Shown here: positions 1 through 7,736 of the stretch, one piece after another | Layout of the letters: each line of letters starts with the position of its first letter | How positions within the stretch are numbered: the stretch's first letter is position 1 | Source: Pelagimonas sp. | GTDB taxonomy: Bacteria > Pseudomonadota > Alphaproteobacteria > Rhodobacterales > Rhodobacteraceae | Length of the DNA: 63,381 nucleotides | NCBI GenBank assembly: GCA_025210265.1 | Contig: JAOASD010000037.1 | Location: 1-63,381 of the forward strand | Direction: 5' to 3' | Made by a program: the position numbers and the translations under genes | The notes under the pieces: model-generated | Told to the model about the DNA's origin: nothing | Seen by the model: only the letters and a program-made list of their open reading frames with translations | Database searches by the model: none

Positions 1-365
1 AACTGCTCGGCCCCGGCCAGTTCACAGCTGAGCGAATCGCAGACGCGGATGGTCAGTGCGGGGGGCGGGGTCTCGCCCTCCTTCACGATGTCAAAATGCG
101 CGTAAAAGCTTGCGACTTCCTGAATCTCGGCCATGGAAATGCGCATTTCTTCGGCCAAAGCCCGCAGATGCGCCGCAGACAGATGCCCATGCGCGTCCTG
201 GATCAGGTGCAGAAATTCAATCAGAAGATCACGCCGACGCGGCCGATCACCAAGCAGCGCACGCACTTCCGCAAGCGCAAAATCCTCATACTGGCGACCC
301 TTAGGACGCACACGCCCACGACCGCGACCAGATTTCCAAACACCTTTGGGTTCATCGAGTGACAT
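1..365 (-). CDS. fdsB: NAD-dependent formate dehydrogenase beta (flavoprotein) subunit, 5' part only
   Basis: Partial gene running off the left edge; about 121 N-terminal residues are visible. The segment ends in a NuoE-like thioredoxin-fold [2Fe-2S] domain start (VCDSLSCELAGAE, first cluster cysteines) preceded by the helical region with SAAHLRALAEEM and EVASFYAHFD. A NuoE domain at the N-terminus of a longer NuoF-like flavoprotein is typical of the Rhodobacterales NAD-dependent formate dehydrogenase beta subunit, which passes electrons from formate to NAD+ in the cytoplasm. I chose the ATG at 365 because a GGAAGGG ribosome-binding site lies about 7 bases upstream; ATGs at 371 and 380 are in the same frame. 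A NuoE subunit of complex I is the alternative, but the basic SGRGRGRVRPKGRQ leader fits formate dehydrogenase better. Confidence 0.7.
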   Translation of the reverse strand, partial: MSLDEPKGVWKSGRGRGRVRPKGRQYEDFALAEVRALLGDRPRRRDLLIEFLHLIQDAHGHLSAAHLRALAEEMRISMAEIQEVASFYAHFDIVKEGETPPPALTIRVCDSLSCELAGAEQ

Positions 366-531
366 ACGCATCCCTTCCATTCACCTGGCGTTATTCTAAA
401 CCAGGCACAAAACAGCGAGAGGCGGAAAGCGACCCAAAACCGTTGCGCTGCGCCCAGATTTACACGCGGTCTTGCCCGATCCGCGCCGGAATGTTCCGAT
501 AGGATAGTCAGGTACGACGAAGAGAGGCCAA

Positions 532-1578
532 ATGGGTACGCCCCCTACCCCCACAGGTTTGCACCGCTTGATTGCACGATCCAGATTTGCCCTGGTCACA
601 GGCGGATTGGTGGCGTTGTTATCTGCGGCACTGGCCTGGGGCGGCTTGTGGATCGGGCTGGCTTTGATTTACGTGACGCTGTTCACATGGGCGATGGACC
701 GCATCGCCGCGTTGCAAAGCTCCGCGCGTCCAAAGACAGAGTTCCCGGCGGGCGATGGGCTGGCTGTGGTTTTGGCATTGGTGCATTTCCCGCTGCTTTA
801 TCTGGGGGTCTTTGCCCTGACAGGAGAGACCCTGTCGCCCATAGAAAAAGGGCTGTTGTTCATCGCCCTCTCTTTGTTTTTCGGACAGGTCAGCAATTCA
901 AACGCGCATGAGCTGATCCACCGCGCGCCGCGCCCATTGCGACGGCTGGGTGTTGCGGTTTACGGCTGCCTTTTGTTTGGGCATCACGCCTCGGCGCATA
1001 TGCGGGTGCATCACATTCACGCCGCCACGCCGCGCGATCCAAATTCCGCACGGCTGGGTGAAGGGTTTTACCGCTTTGCCGCGCGCGCCTGGCGCGGTGC
1101 GCTGGTCGAAGGCTACAAAGCCGAGAAAACCCTGAGAAAAGGCACAAAACCAAACCCTTATGCCGTGTATGGTGGTCTGGCGCTGCTGTCCGTGGCCCTA
1201 TCTATCGGCATCGGCGGCGCGGCTGGTGCGCTGACCCTGATGGCCCTGGCCGCCTATGCGCAGCTGCAGTTATTGCTGTCGGATTATGTGCAGCATTACG
1301 GGCTGCGGCGGCGCGAAATCGCACCCGGTCGGTATGAACCCGTCGGGCCGCAGCACAGTTGGAACAGCCCGCATGGGTTTTCCTCGGCCTTGATGCTGAA
1401 CGCGCCGCGCCATTCCGATCATCACAGCCACCCGACCCGCCCCTATCCGGGGTTGGCGCTGGACCGCGCAGCGATGCCGATCCTGCCCTATTCCCTGCCG
1501 GTGATGGCGGTGATCGCGCTGCTGCCGCCGCTTTGGCGGCGGGTGATGGACCATCGTGCCCGCGCTTGGGCCCCGTAG
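532..1578 (+). CDS. AlkB-like integral-membrane di-iron alkane hydroxylase / fatty acid desaturase family
   Basis: 348-aa polytopic membrane protein of the fatty-acid-desaturase/alkane-1-monooxygenase family. The histidine clusters that hold the di-iron centre are all present: HELIHR near residue 126, HMRVHHIH near 155, and HSDHHSH near 293. Between them is DYVQHYGLRRREI, a close relative of the NYxEHYGL signature of AlkB. Several hydrophobic helices precede and separate the boxes. The expected role is oxygen-dependent hydroxylation of an alkyl chain at the inner membrane, with electrons from rubredoxin or ferredoxin. No rubredoxin gene is adjacent, and the protein is shorter than Pseudomonas AlkB (about 400 aa), so the substrate is open; medium-chain alkane or lipid are both possible. 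Confidence 0.8.
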   Translation: MGTPPTPTGLHRLIARSRFALVTGGLVALLSAALAWGGLWIGLALIYVTLFTWAMDRIAALQSSARPKTEFPAGDGLAVVLALVHFPLLYLGVFALTGETLSPIEKGLLFIALSLFFGQVSNSNAHELIHRAPRPLRRLGVAVYGCLLFGHHASAHMRVHHIHAATPRDPNSARLGEGFYRFAARAWRGALVEGYKAEKTLRKGTKPNPYAVYGGLALLSVALSIGIGGAAGALTLMALAAYAQLQLLLSDYVQHYGLRRREIAPGRYEPVGPQHSWNSPHGFSSALMLNAPRHSDHHSHPTRPYPGLALDRAAMPILPYSLPVMAVIALLPPLWRRVMDHRARAWAP

Positions 1579-1647
1579 GCGGCAATTCCACGCCGACCCG
1601 GTGATCGCGCGCTTTTCCCGCCTGCAAGGCTCTGGCAAGGTACCGAA

Positions 1648-2058
1648 ATGACTTATCGCTTTGCCCCTCTTGCCCTGTGCCTGTCGCTGCTGGCCGCGCC
1701 GCTTGCTGCCTCCGGCCCCATGTCCGCTGGCGAATTCGAAAGCTACACCGCAGGAAAGACGCTGTATTTTGGCCAGTCCGGCCAATCCTACGGGGTCGAG
1801 GAATACCTGCCCGACCGCCGCGTGCGCTGGTCCTTTCTGGATGGGAAATGCAAAGAGGGCTATTGGTATGATGCCCCCGACAAGGGCGAAATCTGCTTTG
1901 TCTACGAGGACAACCCCACCCCGCAATGCTGGCAATTTTTCCGCGAACCCGGCGGGTTGCGCGCGATGTTCTCGGGCACAACCAACAGCACGGAACTATA
2001 TGAGGCGCGCCAGGACGACGCGCCCATGCTGTGTCTTGGGCCAGAGGTTGGCGTTTAG
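1648..2058 (+). CDS. Small secreted protein of unknown function
   Basis: 136 aa with a clear Sec signal peptide (hydrophobic LALCLSLLAAPLAAS) and a mature domain of about 110 aa holding four cysteines (GKCKEG, EICFVY, PQCWQF, MLCLG), probably two disulfides. The mature part resembles the small periplasmic proteins widespread in Rhodobacteraceae that contain the pattern YLPDRRVRWSFLDGKC, but I cannot assign a function. An RBS-like AAGGTACC precedes the ATG. The gene is co-directional with the AlkB-like gene (69-base gap) and converges on the LysR gene with only 9 bases between the stops. Confidence 0.75.
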   Translation: MTYRFAPLALCLSLLAAPLAASGPMSAGEFESYTAGKTLYFGQSGQSYGVEEYLPDRRVRWSFLDGKCKEGYWYDAPDKGEICFVYEDNPTPQCWQFFREPGGLRAMFSGTTNSTELYEARQDDAPMLCLGPEVGV

Positions 2059-2067
2059 ACCCTGACC

Positions 2068-2925
2068 TTAGGCCGGTTCGCGGATCGCGGCAAAGCCCTG
2101 TCGCAAGTAATCCATCATCGTGTCGACCAACGGCCCCTTGGCCTTGCCCCCATACAGGTTGATCCGTTGCTCGCCCTGATCGGGCAGCGCGCCCAGTTCA
2201 ATATATTCCGTCTGCGGTGGCGCGTGCCCCTCCAACGAAGATGTCACGGCCAGATCCGCCGAAACCGATGCCTCGACTGCGCGGTCATTTTCTGTGGCCA
2301 CAACCATTTCCCAGGGGATGCCATGGGCGTCCAGCTGCGCCAGAGCACCGGGGCGGAACCCACAATTCTGGTTATAGGCGATCTGCAGCGGGCGGCCGCG
2401 ATAGGCCTGACCGCCCGGCGCCCCGATCCAGCGCAGCGGCACGGTTTTCAAGGTCTCGCCGCCCTCGCCCACACCGTCCTCGGTTGTGAGGATAACATCG
2501 GCCTCGCCGCGGGCGAACTGCGCCTTGATTTCGCGGGTGTATGAGCTGAGCAGCCGCACTTTTACCCGCGGATGGCTGCGCCCCATACGCTGTAACACAA
2601 CCGGAATCACCGGGTAGACGATGTCATGAGGCACCCCCAGCGTGATCTGCCCCTCCCAGCTTTTATCCGTCAATCTTGCATAAATTTCGTCATTCAGATC
2701 GACCATGCGCTTGGCATAGGTCAGCAGCTGCGCCCCTGCCGGGGTCAGTGTCACGCCGCGGCCTGACCGGTCCAGCAATTTCAGGTCCAGCATATCCTCC
2801 AGCCTTTTCAACTGCATGGACACCGCAGATTGCGTCAGGTTCAGAAAACCCGCCGCCCGCGTGACCCCGCCCGCATCGGCAACCGCCACAAACGAGCGCA
2901 GCGTGGTGATATCGAGATTGCGCAT
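2068..2925 (-). CDS. LysR-family transcriptional regulator
   Basis: 285 aa. Residues 1-65 form the LysR winged helix-turn-helix (TLRSFVAVADAGGVTRAAGFLNLTQSAVS on the recognition side, with the SQ/MQLKRLEDMLDLKLLDRSGRGV wing), followed by a periplasmic-binding-like effector domain from about residue 90. An AGGAGTGTGATGA leader gives a good RBS for the ATG at 2925. It is divergent from the DUF1127 gene across 128 bases, which suggests that gene as a target. Effector unknown. Confidence 0.9.
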   Translation of the reverse strand: MRNLDITTLRSFVAVADAGGVTRAAGFLNLTQSAVSMQLKRLEDMLDLKLLDRSGRGVTLTPAGAQLLTYAKRMVDLNDEIYARLTDKSWEGQITLGVPHDIVYPVIPVVLQRMGRSHPRVKVRLLSSYTREIKAQFARGEADVILTTEDGVGEGGETLKTVPLRWIGAPGGQAYRGRPLQIAYNQNCGFRPGALAQLDAHGIPWEMVVATENDRAVEASVSADLAVTSSLEGHAPPQTEYIELGALPDQGEQRINLYGGKAKGPLVDTMMDYLRQGFAAIREPA

Positions 2926-3053
2926 TCATCACACTCCTTGATGGGTTCTCTCAAGAACATTCGTTTCACAAATACACCACGCGATGGCACATGCATCAAC
3001 AGAAAAGATGAAAATAGGGGAAATCATCACACCCCCTGATAGGAGATATCAAA

Positions 3054-3266
3054 ATGTTTGCTGCGTCCTCTGCCCATCGCATTTCTCTGCGCCGCGCGCC
3101 CAGCCTGCTGGCCACCCTGCGCAACTGGGTTGCCATTTCCCGCCAGCGCCGCGATCTGGCCTGCCTTGACGAAGCTGCCCTGCGCGACATCGGCCTCAGC
3201 CCGCGCGACGCCGCCGCCGAAGCCGCCCGCCCCTTCTGGGATGCGCCGCAAACCTGGCATCGCTGA
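3054..3266 (+). CDS. DUF1127 domain protein (YjiS-like, arginine-rich)
   Basis: 70 aa. The C-terminal half carries the DUF1127 core: LRNWVAISRQRRDLACLDEAALRDIGLSPRDAAAEA (quoted in parts: RQRRDLACLDEAALRDIGLS). Proteins of this family bind RNA or modulate phosphate/arginine metabolism in some Alphaproteobacteria, but the role here is not known. RBS AGGAGATATC sits just upstream of the ATG. It is transcribed away from the LysR gene at 2068-2925. Confidence 0.85.
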   Translation: MFAASSAHRISLRRAPSLLATLRNWVAISRQRRDLACLDEAALRDIGLSPRDAAAEAARPFWDAPQTWHR

Positions 3267-3313
3267 AACCTGCGGCAGGGCTGCGCAATCCCTGTAAAAG
3301 CCGCCACTTCGTC

Positions 3314-3342
3314 TTGAAAAACGGCGTCACATCCACAATATT
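3314..3342 (+). promoter_or_regulatory. Candidate vegetative or heat-shock-type promoter of the BI-1 family gene
   Basis: TTGAAA at 3314-3319 and AATATT at 3337-3342 are separated by 17 bases, 69 bases upstream of the ATG at 3411. The -35 is preceded by C (CTTGAAA), which also suits a heat-shock sigma factor, but the -10 is not the CCCCAT type. Assignment rests on motif match alone. Confidence 0.35.
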
Positions 3343-3410
3343 CTGCAGGGAATAGGCTGTCGGGTTTGGCATACGGACCTGACAGAAGATGTGACGCAAC
3401 GGAGGCTTTG

Positions 3411-4163
3411 ATGGCTGACTACAACACGATCCGTACGGCTGGCGTTTCTTCCGCCGCCTCGGCTCAGATCGACGAAGGGCTGCGCGCCCATATGAACAAG
3501 GTCTACGGCACCATGTCCGCAGGCACGTTCATCACATTCCTCGCGGCCTGGGCGATTTCCGGCCTGGCGGTTGATGGCAATGGGGCGCTGACCGCGCTGG
3601 GGCAGGCGCTGTACCTGTCGCCGCTGAAATGGGTGGTGATGTTTGCCCCGCTGGCCTTTGTCTTCTTTGGCTTTGGAGCGGCTGTGAACCGCATGAATGC
3701 CGCTGGTGTTCAGACCGTGTTCTATATCTTTGCCGCGCTGATGGGCGTGTCGATCAGCTCGATCTTCCTGGTGTTCACCGGGCAGTCGATCATTCAGGTC
3801 TTCCTTGTGACCTCGATCGCCTTTGCCAGCCTGTCGCTGTATGGCTACACCACCAAGAAAGACCTGAGCGCCCTGGGTGCCTTCCTGATGATGGGTGTGG
3901 TTGGCCTGATCGTGGCGTCTATCGTCAATATCTTCCTGGGCAGCGGGATCATGTCGCTGGCGATCTCGGTTCTGGGTGTGCTGATTTTCGGCGGCCTGAC
4001 CGCTTATGACACCCAGAAAATCAAAACCGACTATATCCAGCACGCCATGCATGGCGATCAGGAATGGCTGGGCAAGGCCGCCGTCATGGGCGCGCTGAGC
4101 CTGTATCTGGACTTCATCAACATGTTCATGATGCTGCTCAACCTGCTGGGCAACCGCGAATAA
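3411..4163 (+). CDS. Bax inhibitor-1 / YccA family inner-membrane protein
   Basis: 250 aa with seven predicted hydrophobic helices. Family hallmarks include TYGTMSAGTFIT-like first helix (KVYGTMSAGTFITFLAAWAI), GALSLYLDFINMFMMLLNLLG at the C-terminus with the conserved acidic residue, and DTQKIK in the last loop. BI-1/TMBIM proteins are pH-sensitive Ca2+ leak channels or quality-control partners of FtsH (YccA). The longer reading frame begins at 3366, but GGAGG at 3401 places the start at ATG 3411. It ends in a strong terminator and appears monocistronic. Confidence 0.9.
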   Translation: MADYNTIRTAGVSSAASAQIDEGLRAHMNKVYGTMSAGTFITFLAAWAISGLAVDGNGALTALGQALYLSPLKWVVMFAPLAFVFFGFGAAVNRMNAAGVQTVFYIFAALMGVSISSIFLVFTGQSIIQVFLVTSIAFASLSLYGYTTKKDLSALGAFLMMGVVGLIVASIVNIFLGSGIMSLAISVLGVLIFGGLTAYDTQKIKTDYIQHAMHGDQEWLGKAAVMGALSLYLDFINMFMMLLNLLGNRE

Positions 4164-4188
4164 ACACCGCTGACATAAGCAAGACATC

Positions 4189-4220
4189 AAAGCCCGTCGG
4201 TCCGATCCCGGCGGGCTTTT
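4189..4220 (+). terminator. Rho-independent terminator after the BI-1 family gene
   Basis: AAAGCCCG and CGGGCTTT arms with inner CGG/CCG pairs, loop TCCGATC, followed by TTTTTCTTT. It lies 26 bases after the stop codon. Confidence 0.85.
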
Positions 4221-4309
4221 TCTTTACCCGAAGGGCTGGCTGAGTTTCGACTGGACTGACGCGATTTTGCGTCAAATACTGCAGATATATTTATTCAGGA
4301 GTTTTGACG

Positions 4310-5944
4310 ATGCCCAGCCCGATCCCTCACGTGATGACCCCCACCTTGCGCAGCGCAGGCGGCACGCCCGGTAATGACATCTGGATCGGGACCAATGGCG
4401 ATGACACCGAAGACGGCGGTGCGGGCGACGATTCCCTCCGCGGTCTGAAGGGCGATGATTCCCTGCTGGGTGGTGCCGATGATGACACGATCAAAGGGGG
4501 CCAGGGCAATGACACCCTCGATGGTGGCAGCGAGAATGACAGCATCTTTGGCCAGAAGGGCAACGACCTGATCTTTGGCGGTGACGGGGATGACCGGCTG
4601 TACGGGGATGAAGACAATTTTTTGGTGAGCGGGGACGACACGATCCATGGTGGCGATGGTCATGACACAATCCGTGCCAGACTAGGCGATGATCTTATCT
4701 ATGGCGGCGATGGTGACGATGATGCGAATGGCGGTCAGGGCAATGACACCATCTATGGCGGCCTGGGCAACGACTCGGTCGGAAGTGGGGGAGATGATCA
4801 GACTATCGCCGGGATAGAAGACTTCATCTATGGCGAGGAGGGCCATGATCTTCTCTATACCGATGCCTACAGTGCGCGACTGGACGCGGGAGTTGGCAAT
4901 GACACTTTAATTGGAGATGGCGGCTGGGGCTATGTGCGCCTGCTTGCTGGTGTGGGCGATGACAGTCTGGATGCTGGCGCTGGCGCGCTCAGCACCAGCT
5001 TGCTCCGCATGATTGCCGGAGAGGGGGATGACTATCTGGAAGGCCGCGGCGGGGCCAATGGTTACCTGGGCACCATCATCATGGATGGCGGCGAAGGCAA
5101 CGACACGCTGGCATTCTCTGACAACTTGGATGGCAATCACTTTATGTATGGCCGGTCCGGCAATGACAGCATGACCGGTGGTGCCCATATGTATGGCCAT
5201 AGCGGCGATGATTATTTGGCCGGCGTTGGCGAGGCCAGAGGCGGCACCGGCAATGACACGCTGGAGGCATTGGAGGGCTATGGCGGGAACACCATCACGC
5301 TGATGGGCGGCCAGGGCGACGATCTGCTGTTTGGGGCTTTCGATTACGACCAAGCCGAGATCTTGGACGGCGGCAGTGGCCAGGACACTCTGAGGGGGCG
5401 TCGGGGTGATGATACGCTGATGGGCGGTTCAGGAGGGGACTCCATATCCGGCGGGGCGGACAACGATCGGCTTTATGGTGGGTCGGGCAATGACGTGCTG
5501 AGTGGCGATAGCGGTGATGATCAGGTCTGGGGCGACGGTGGTCATGACACGATCAGCGGCGGCAAAGGTCTCGACACGCTGGAAGGCGGCGCAGGGCATG
5601 ACGACCTGCATGGCGGCGGCAAGGATGACGTTCTGAACGGCGGCAGCGGACGCGACACGCTGGAAGGTGGCACCGGCGACGATGTTCTGTTTGGCGGCAC
5701 CGGGGATGGCGATGCGGATCGGTTCATCTATCGTGACGGCACGGATGCGGTGTTTGACTACGAGATCGGGATTGACGTGCTGCGCCTTGCCGGAGGGTTG
5801 AGCGTCGGGGATGCCTCGGTCAGCACGGGAGCCTTTACTGCTGCGGATGGCAGCGCAGGCAACGGGCTGATCCTCGATTTCGGTGCGGGGGATGTGTTGC
5901 AGATCGACGGGATCGCCGATGTGAATGATCTGACATTCATCTAG
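4310..5944 (+). CDS. RTX-type calcium-binding repeat protein (probable type I secretion substrate)
   Basis: 544 aa, extremely rich in Gly and Asp. From about residue 20 to 470 it is a run of RTX nonapeptides (GGxGxDxLx), e.g. GGSGNDVLSGDSGDD, which fold into a Ca2+-filled beta-roll outside the cell. The last 75 residues (from RFIYRDGTDAVFDYEIGID) are non-repetitive and acidic and resemble the C-terminal secretion domain of type I substrates. No catalytic domain is visible. A TTG at 4304 is in frame, but CAGGAG eight bases before ATG 4310 supports the latter. No ABC/HlyD/TolC exporter genes lie in this window, so export would be in trans. Confidence 0.88.
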   Translation: MPSPIPHVMTPTLRSAGGTPGNDIWIGTNGDDTEDGGAGDDSLRGLKGDDSLLGGADDDTIKGGQGNDTLDGGSENDSIFGQKGNDLIFGGDGDDRLYGDEDNFLVSGDDTIHGGDGHDTIRARLGDDLIYGGDGDDDANGGQGNDTIYGGLGNDSVGSGGDDQTIAGIEDFIYGEEGHDLLYTDAYSARLDAGVGNDTLIGDGGWGYVRLLAGVGDDSLDAGAGALSTSLLRMIAGEGDDYLEGRGGANGYLGTIIMDGGEGNDTLAFSDNLDGNHFMYGRSGNDSMTGGAHMYGHSGDDYLAGVGEARGGTGNDTLEALEGYGGNTITLMGGQGDDLLFGAFDYDQAEILDGGSGQDTLRGRRGDDTLMGGSGGDSISGGADNDRLYGGSGNDVLSGDSGDDQVWGDGGHDTISGGKGLDTLEGGAGHDDLHGGGKDDVLNGGSGRDTLEGGTGDDVLFGGTGDGDADRFIYRDGTDAVFDYEIGIDVLRLAGGLSVGDASVSTGAFTAADGSAGNGLILDFGAGDVLQIDGIADVNDLTFI

Positions 5945-5953
5945 CCCCCAAAC

Positions 5954-5986
5954 AAAAAGGCCGCGCGTCACACGCACGGCCTTTCA
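5954..5986. terminator. Bidirectional terminator between the RTX gene and rpmG
   Basis: AAAGGCCG and CGGCCTTT arms (5957-5964 and 5977-5984) with T/A runs on both sides; it serves the convergent ends of the RTX gene and rpmG. Confidence 0.75.
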
Positions 5987-6012
5987 AAACCTTGGTCGAT
6001 CCAAGCGGCAGA

Positions 6013-6180
6013 TTACTTGATCTTGCCTTCTTTGTATTCGACATGCTTGCGCGCAACCGGGTCGTATTTACGCACAACCATTTTCTCGGTCATGGTGCGT
6101 GCGTTTTTCTTGGTCACGTAGAAATGGCCGGTACCCGCGCTCGAGTTCAGGCGGATTTTGATGGTCGTCGGCTTCGCCAT
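6013..6180 (-). CDS. rpmG: 50S ribosomal protein L33
   Basis: 55 aa, [20 protein letters not shown] then [10 protein letters not shown]...[17 protein letters not shown], matching bacterial L33 over its whole length. The frame is open further upstream, but ATG 6180 gives the canonical start. The protein lacks the CxxC zinc motifs, so it is the zinc-independent (C-) form. It lies downstream of the RNase P RNA gene on the same strand. Confidence 0.97.
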   Translation of the reverse strand: MAKPTTIKIRLNSSAGTGHFYVTKKNARTMTEKMVVRKYDPVARKHVEYKEGKIK

Positions 6181-6325
6181 GGGTCGTCTCCTGCAACACC
6201 GGCGCGCCGGGCGCACCTTCGTGTGAAATATCTATGAAGCCCGCCTTTTACCCGCCCCCGCGCCCGAGTCAAGCACCACTCCCCCGGAATCTGCCCTTTG
6301 GCACCCTATTTTTCAGGCCGAAAAC

Positions 6326-6738
6326 GCGCGGAAGGCCTGTAAGCCGGATTCTGTTATTGGCCCGCATGACACGGGCCTCAGACGACCATTCATCTGGACC
6401 GTACATTGCTGCACGGCTCTAGCTGCCAACCCGGACTTCTCGGGCCAAAGCCGCCCTGCACCGATATGCCCGAAGGCATCACGACATGCGCGAAGTCCCT
6501 ATTTGGCATTGCTCCCGGTGGGGCTTGCCATGCGGGGACTGTTGCCAGCCCCCCGGTGGGCCCTTACCCCACCGTTTCACCCTTACCAGCCCAAAGGCTG
6601 GCGGTTTGTTTTCTGTGGCGCTCTCCGTCAGATTGCTCTGCCCGGGCGTTACCCGGCACCGATGCTTTGGTGAGTCCGGACTTTCCTCCCAGACCTTGGG
6701 ATGACCCCAGATCAGGCGGCCGTCCGGCCTTCCGCGCA
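6326..6738 (-). ncRNA. rnpB: RNase P RNA (class A)
   Basis: Read on the minus strand. The universally conserved 5' core GAGGAAAGTCCGGACTC lies near 6680-6696 and the 3' core ACAGAATCCGGCTTACAGGC near 6334-6353. Between them are AGGGTGAAACGGTGGGGTAAG and the GGTAACGCCCGGGCAG region. The ends pair to form helix P1: GCGCGGAAGGCC at 6726-6737 with GGCCTTCCGCGC at 6326-6337, which fixes the boundaries of the roughly 412-nt RNA. It is the catalytic component that trims tRNA 5' leaders. No protein-coding frame here is credible. Confidence 0.95.
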
Positions 6739-6838
6739 GGGCCGGCATAAAGGCGCAGAGCGGGCCAAGCAATCCCCTGTTCTTCTCTTTGGAAAAATAC
6801 TCATGCCCAGGGCAAGGCAGGCGATCAGGCAGATGAGG

Positions 6839-7549
6839 TCAACGCAGCACAAAAGGCGCGCCCAGCCAGGCGCGCAGCGCATCACAGACGGCCTCGGGCT
6901 GTTCCAGGGCTGGCAGATGGCCTGCGCCCTCAATCACCCTTAGGTCTGCTCCGGGGATGAGTTCGGCCATAAAGGCGTGACGCTTGGCCGGGAACTGCCG
7001 ATCCTCTGCGCCGCACAGCACCAGCACAGGCTGGGTCAGACGCCGCAAAGTGCCCTGCTGGTCGCGGCGGCGCATCATGGCGCGGGACTGGCGGATATAG
7101 GTCTCAGCCCCCAGAACCGCGCCCATATCCTGCACCAGCGCGAGGATTTCATCGCGATACGGGCTGGGGGCCAGATCCTCGGCAGAGAGTTCCTCGGCCA
7201 ACACCTCATGCAGACGCCCGGTGCGCGCACGGATGATGCGCGGGTCGCGCTCTGCCGCCTGCTGCGGCGTGTCCGCCAAAGGGCTGGTGTCCATCAGGGC
7301 AAGCCGCGTGACGCGATCCGGCGCGCGGCGCACAAGTTCAAGCGCGACCATCCCGCCCATGCCATGCCCAACCAGCGCGCAGCGTTTGGGCAGGACATCC
7401 AGCAACCCCGAGGCGATTTCCTCGATCCGCTCGCCCTGCGTGGGCGGCGCGCACAGCACCGGAAAATCCCGCGACAGATCCGCGATCTGAGGCCCAAAGG
7501 CCCGCGCATCCGCCATCATACCGGGCAGAAAAACAACAACCTCGCCCAT
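6839..7549 (-). CDS. Alpha/beta-hydrolase fold protein with Gly at the nucleophile position
   Basis: 236 aa from ATG 7549 (GTG codons at 7561 and 7558 are in frame). The fold is complete: strand-loop FLPGMM oxyanion region, nucleophile elbow VGHGMGG at residues 60-66, acid CGAEDRQFP, and histidine GAGHLPALEQP. The elbow should read GxSxG; here the serine codon is GGC (Gly63, AGC to GGC is one base). Related enzymes are esterases and hydrolases of the 3-oxoadipate enol-lactonase type. Without Ser the protein may be inactive, non-hydrolytic, or use another chemistry. It follows a pair of LysM/solute-binding genes on the same strand. Confidence 0.75.
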   Translation of the reverse strand: MGEVVVFLPGMMADARAFGPQIADLSRDFPVLCAPPTQGERIEEIASGLLDVLPKRCALVGHGMGGMVALELVRRAPDRVTRLALMDTSPLADTPQQAAERDPRIIRARTGRLHEVLAEELSAEDLAPSPYRDEILALVQDMGAVLGAETYIRQSRAMMRRRDQQGTLRRLTQPVLVLCGAEDRQFPAKRHAFMAELIPGADLRVIEGAGHLPALEQPEAVCDALRAWLGAPFVLR

Positions 7550-7646
7550 CACGCTCACCACGCCCCCGCTTCCGGTTTCTCCGGGTTTTGCAGCAGCTTA
7601 GGCGCGCCGGGATCAAAGATCAAACAGCGAAACACACGCAACGGGC

Positions 7647-7669
7647 CAAAATCCGCCCGGCGGATTTTG
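7647..7669. repeat. AT-rich intergenic hairpin, family member 1
   Basis: Perfect inverted repeat CAAAATCCGCC (7647-7657) and GGCGGATTTTG (7659-7669). It belongs to the same style of short C...G-bounded AT-rich hairpins found at 17151, 31749, 44262 and 49523. Confidence 0.6.
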
Positions 7670-7681
7670 CGGTGGCGCAAA

Positions 7682-7712
7682 AGAAAACCGGCGCCGCATA
7701 AGGCACCGGTTC
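7682..7712 (-). terminator. Terminator of the LysM/solute-binding gene pair
   Basis: On the minus strand AACCGGTGCC-TTATGC-GGCGCCGGTT is followed by TTCTTTTG. It lies 25 bases after the stop at 7737. Confidence 0.7.
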
Positions 7713-7736
7713 AGGGCGGGCACAGATCCCTTGGGA

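Noticed and set aside
4373-5700. RTX nonapeptide DNA repeats as a CRISPR array
   Set aside because: Repeats are 27-base coding units in frame with no spacer of constant length; they encode GGxGxDxLx.
6406-6750. Reading frames inside the RNase P RNA gene
   Set aside because: The stretch is explained by the RNA cores and the P1 pairing.
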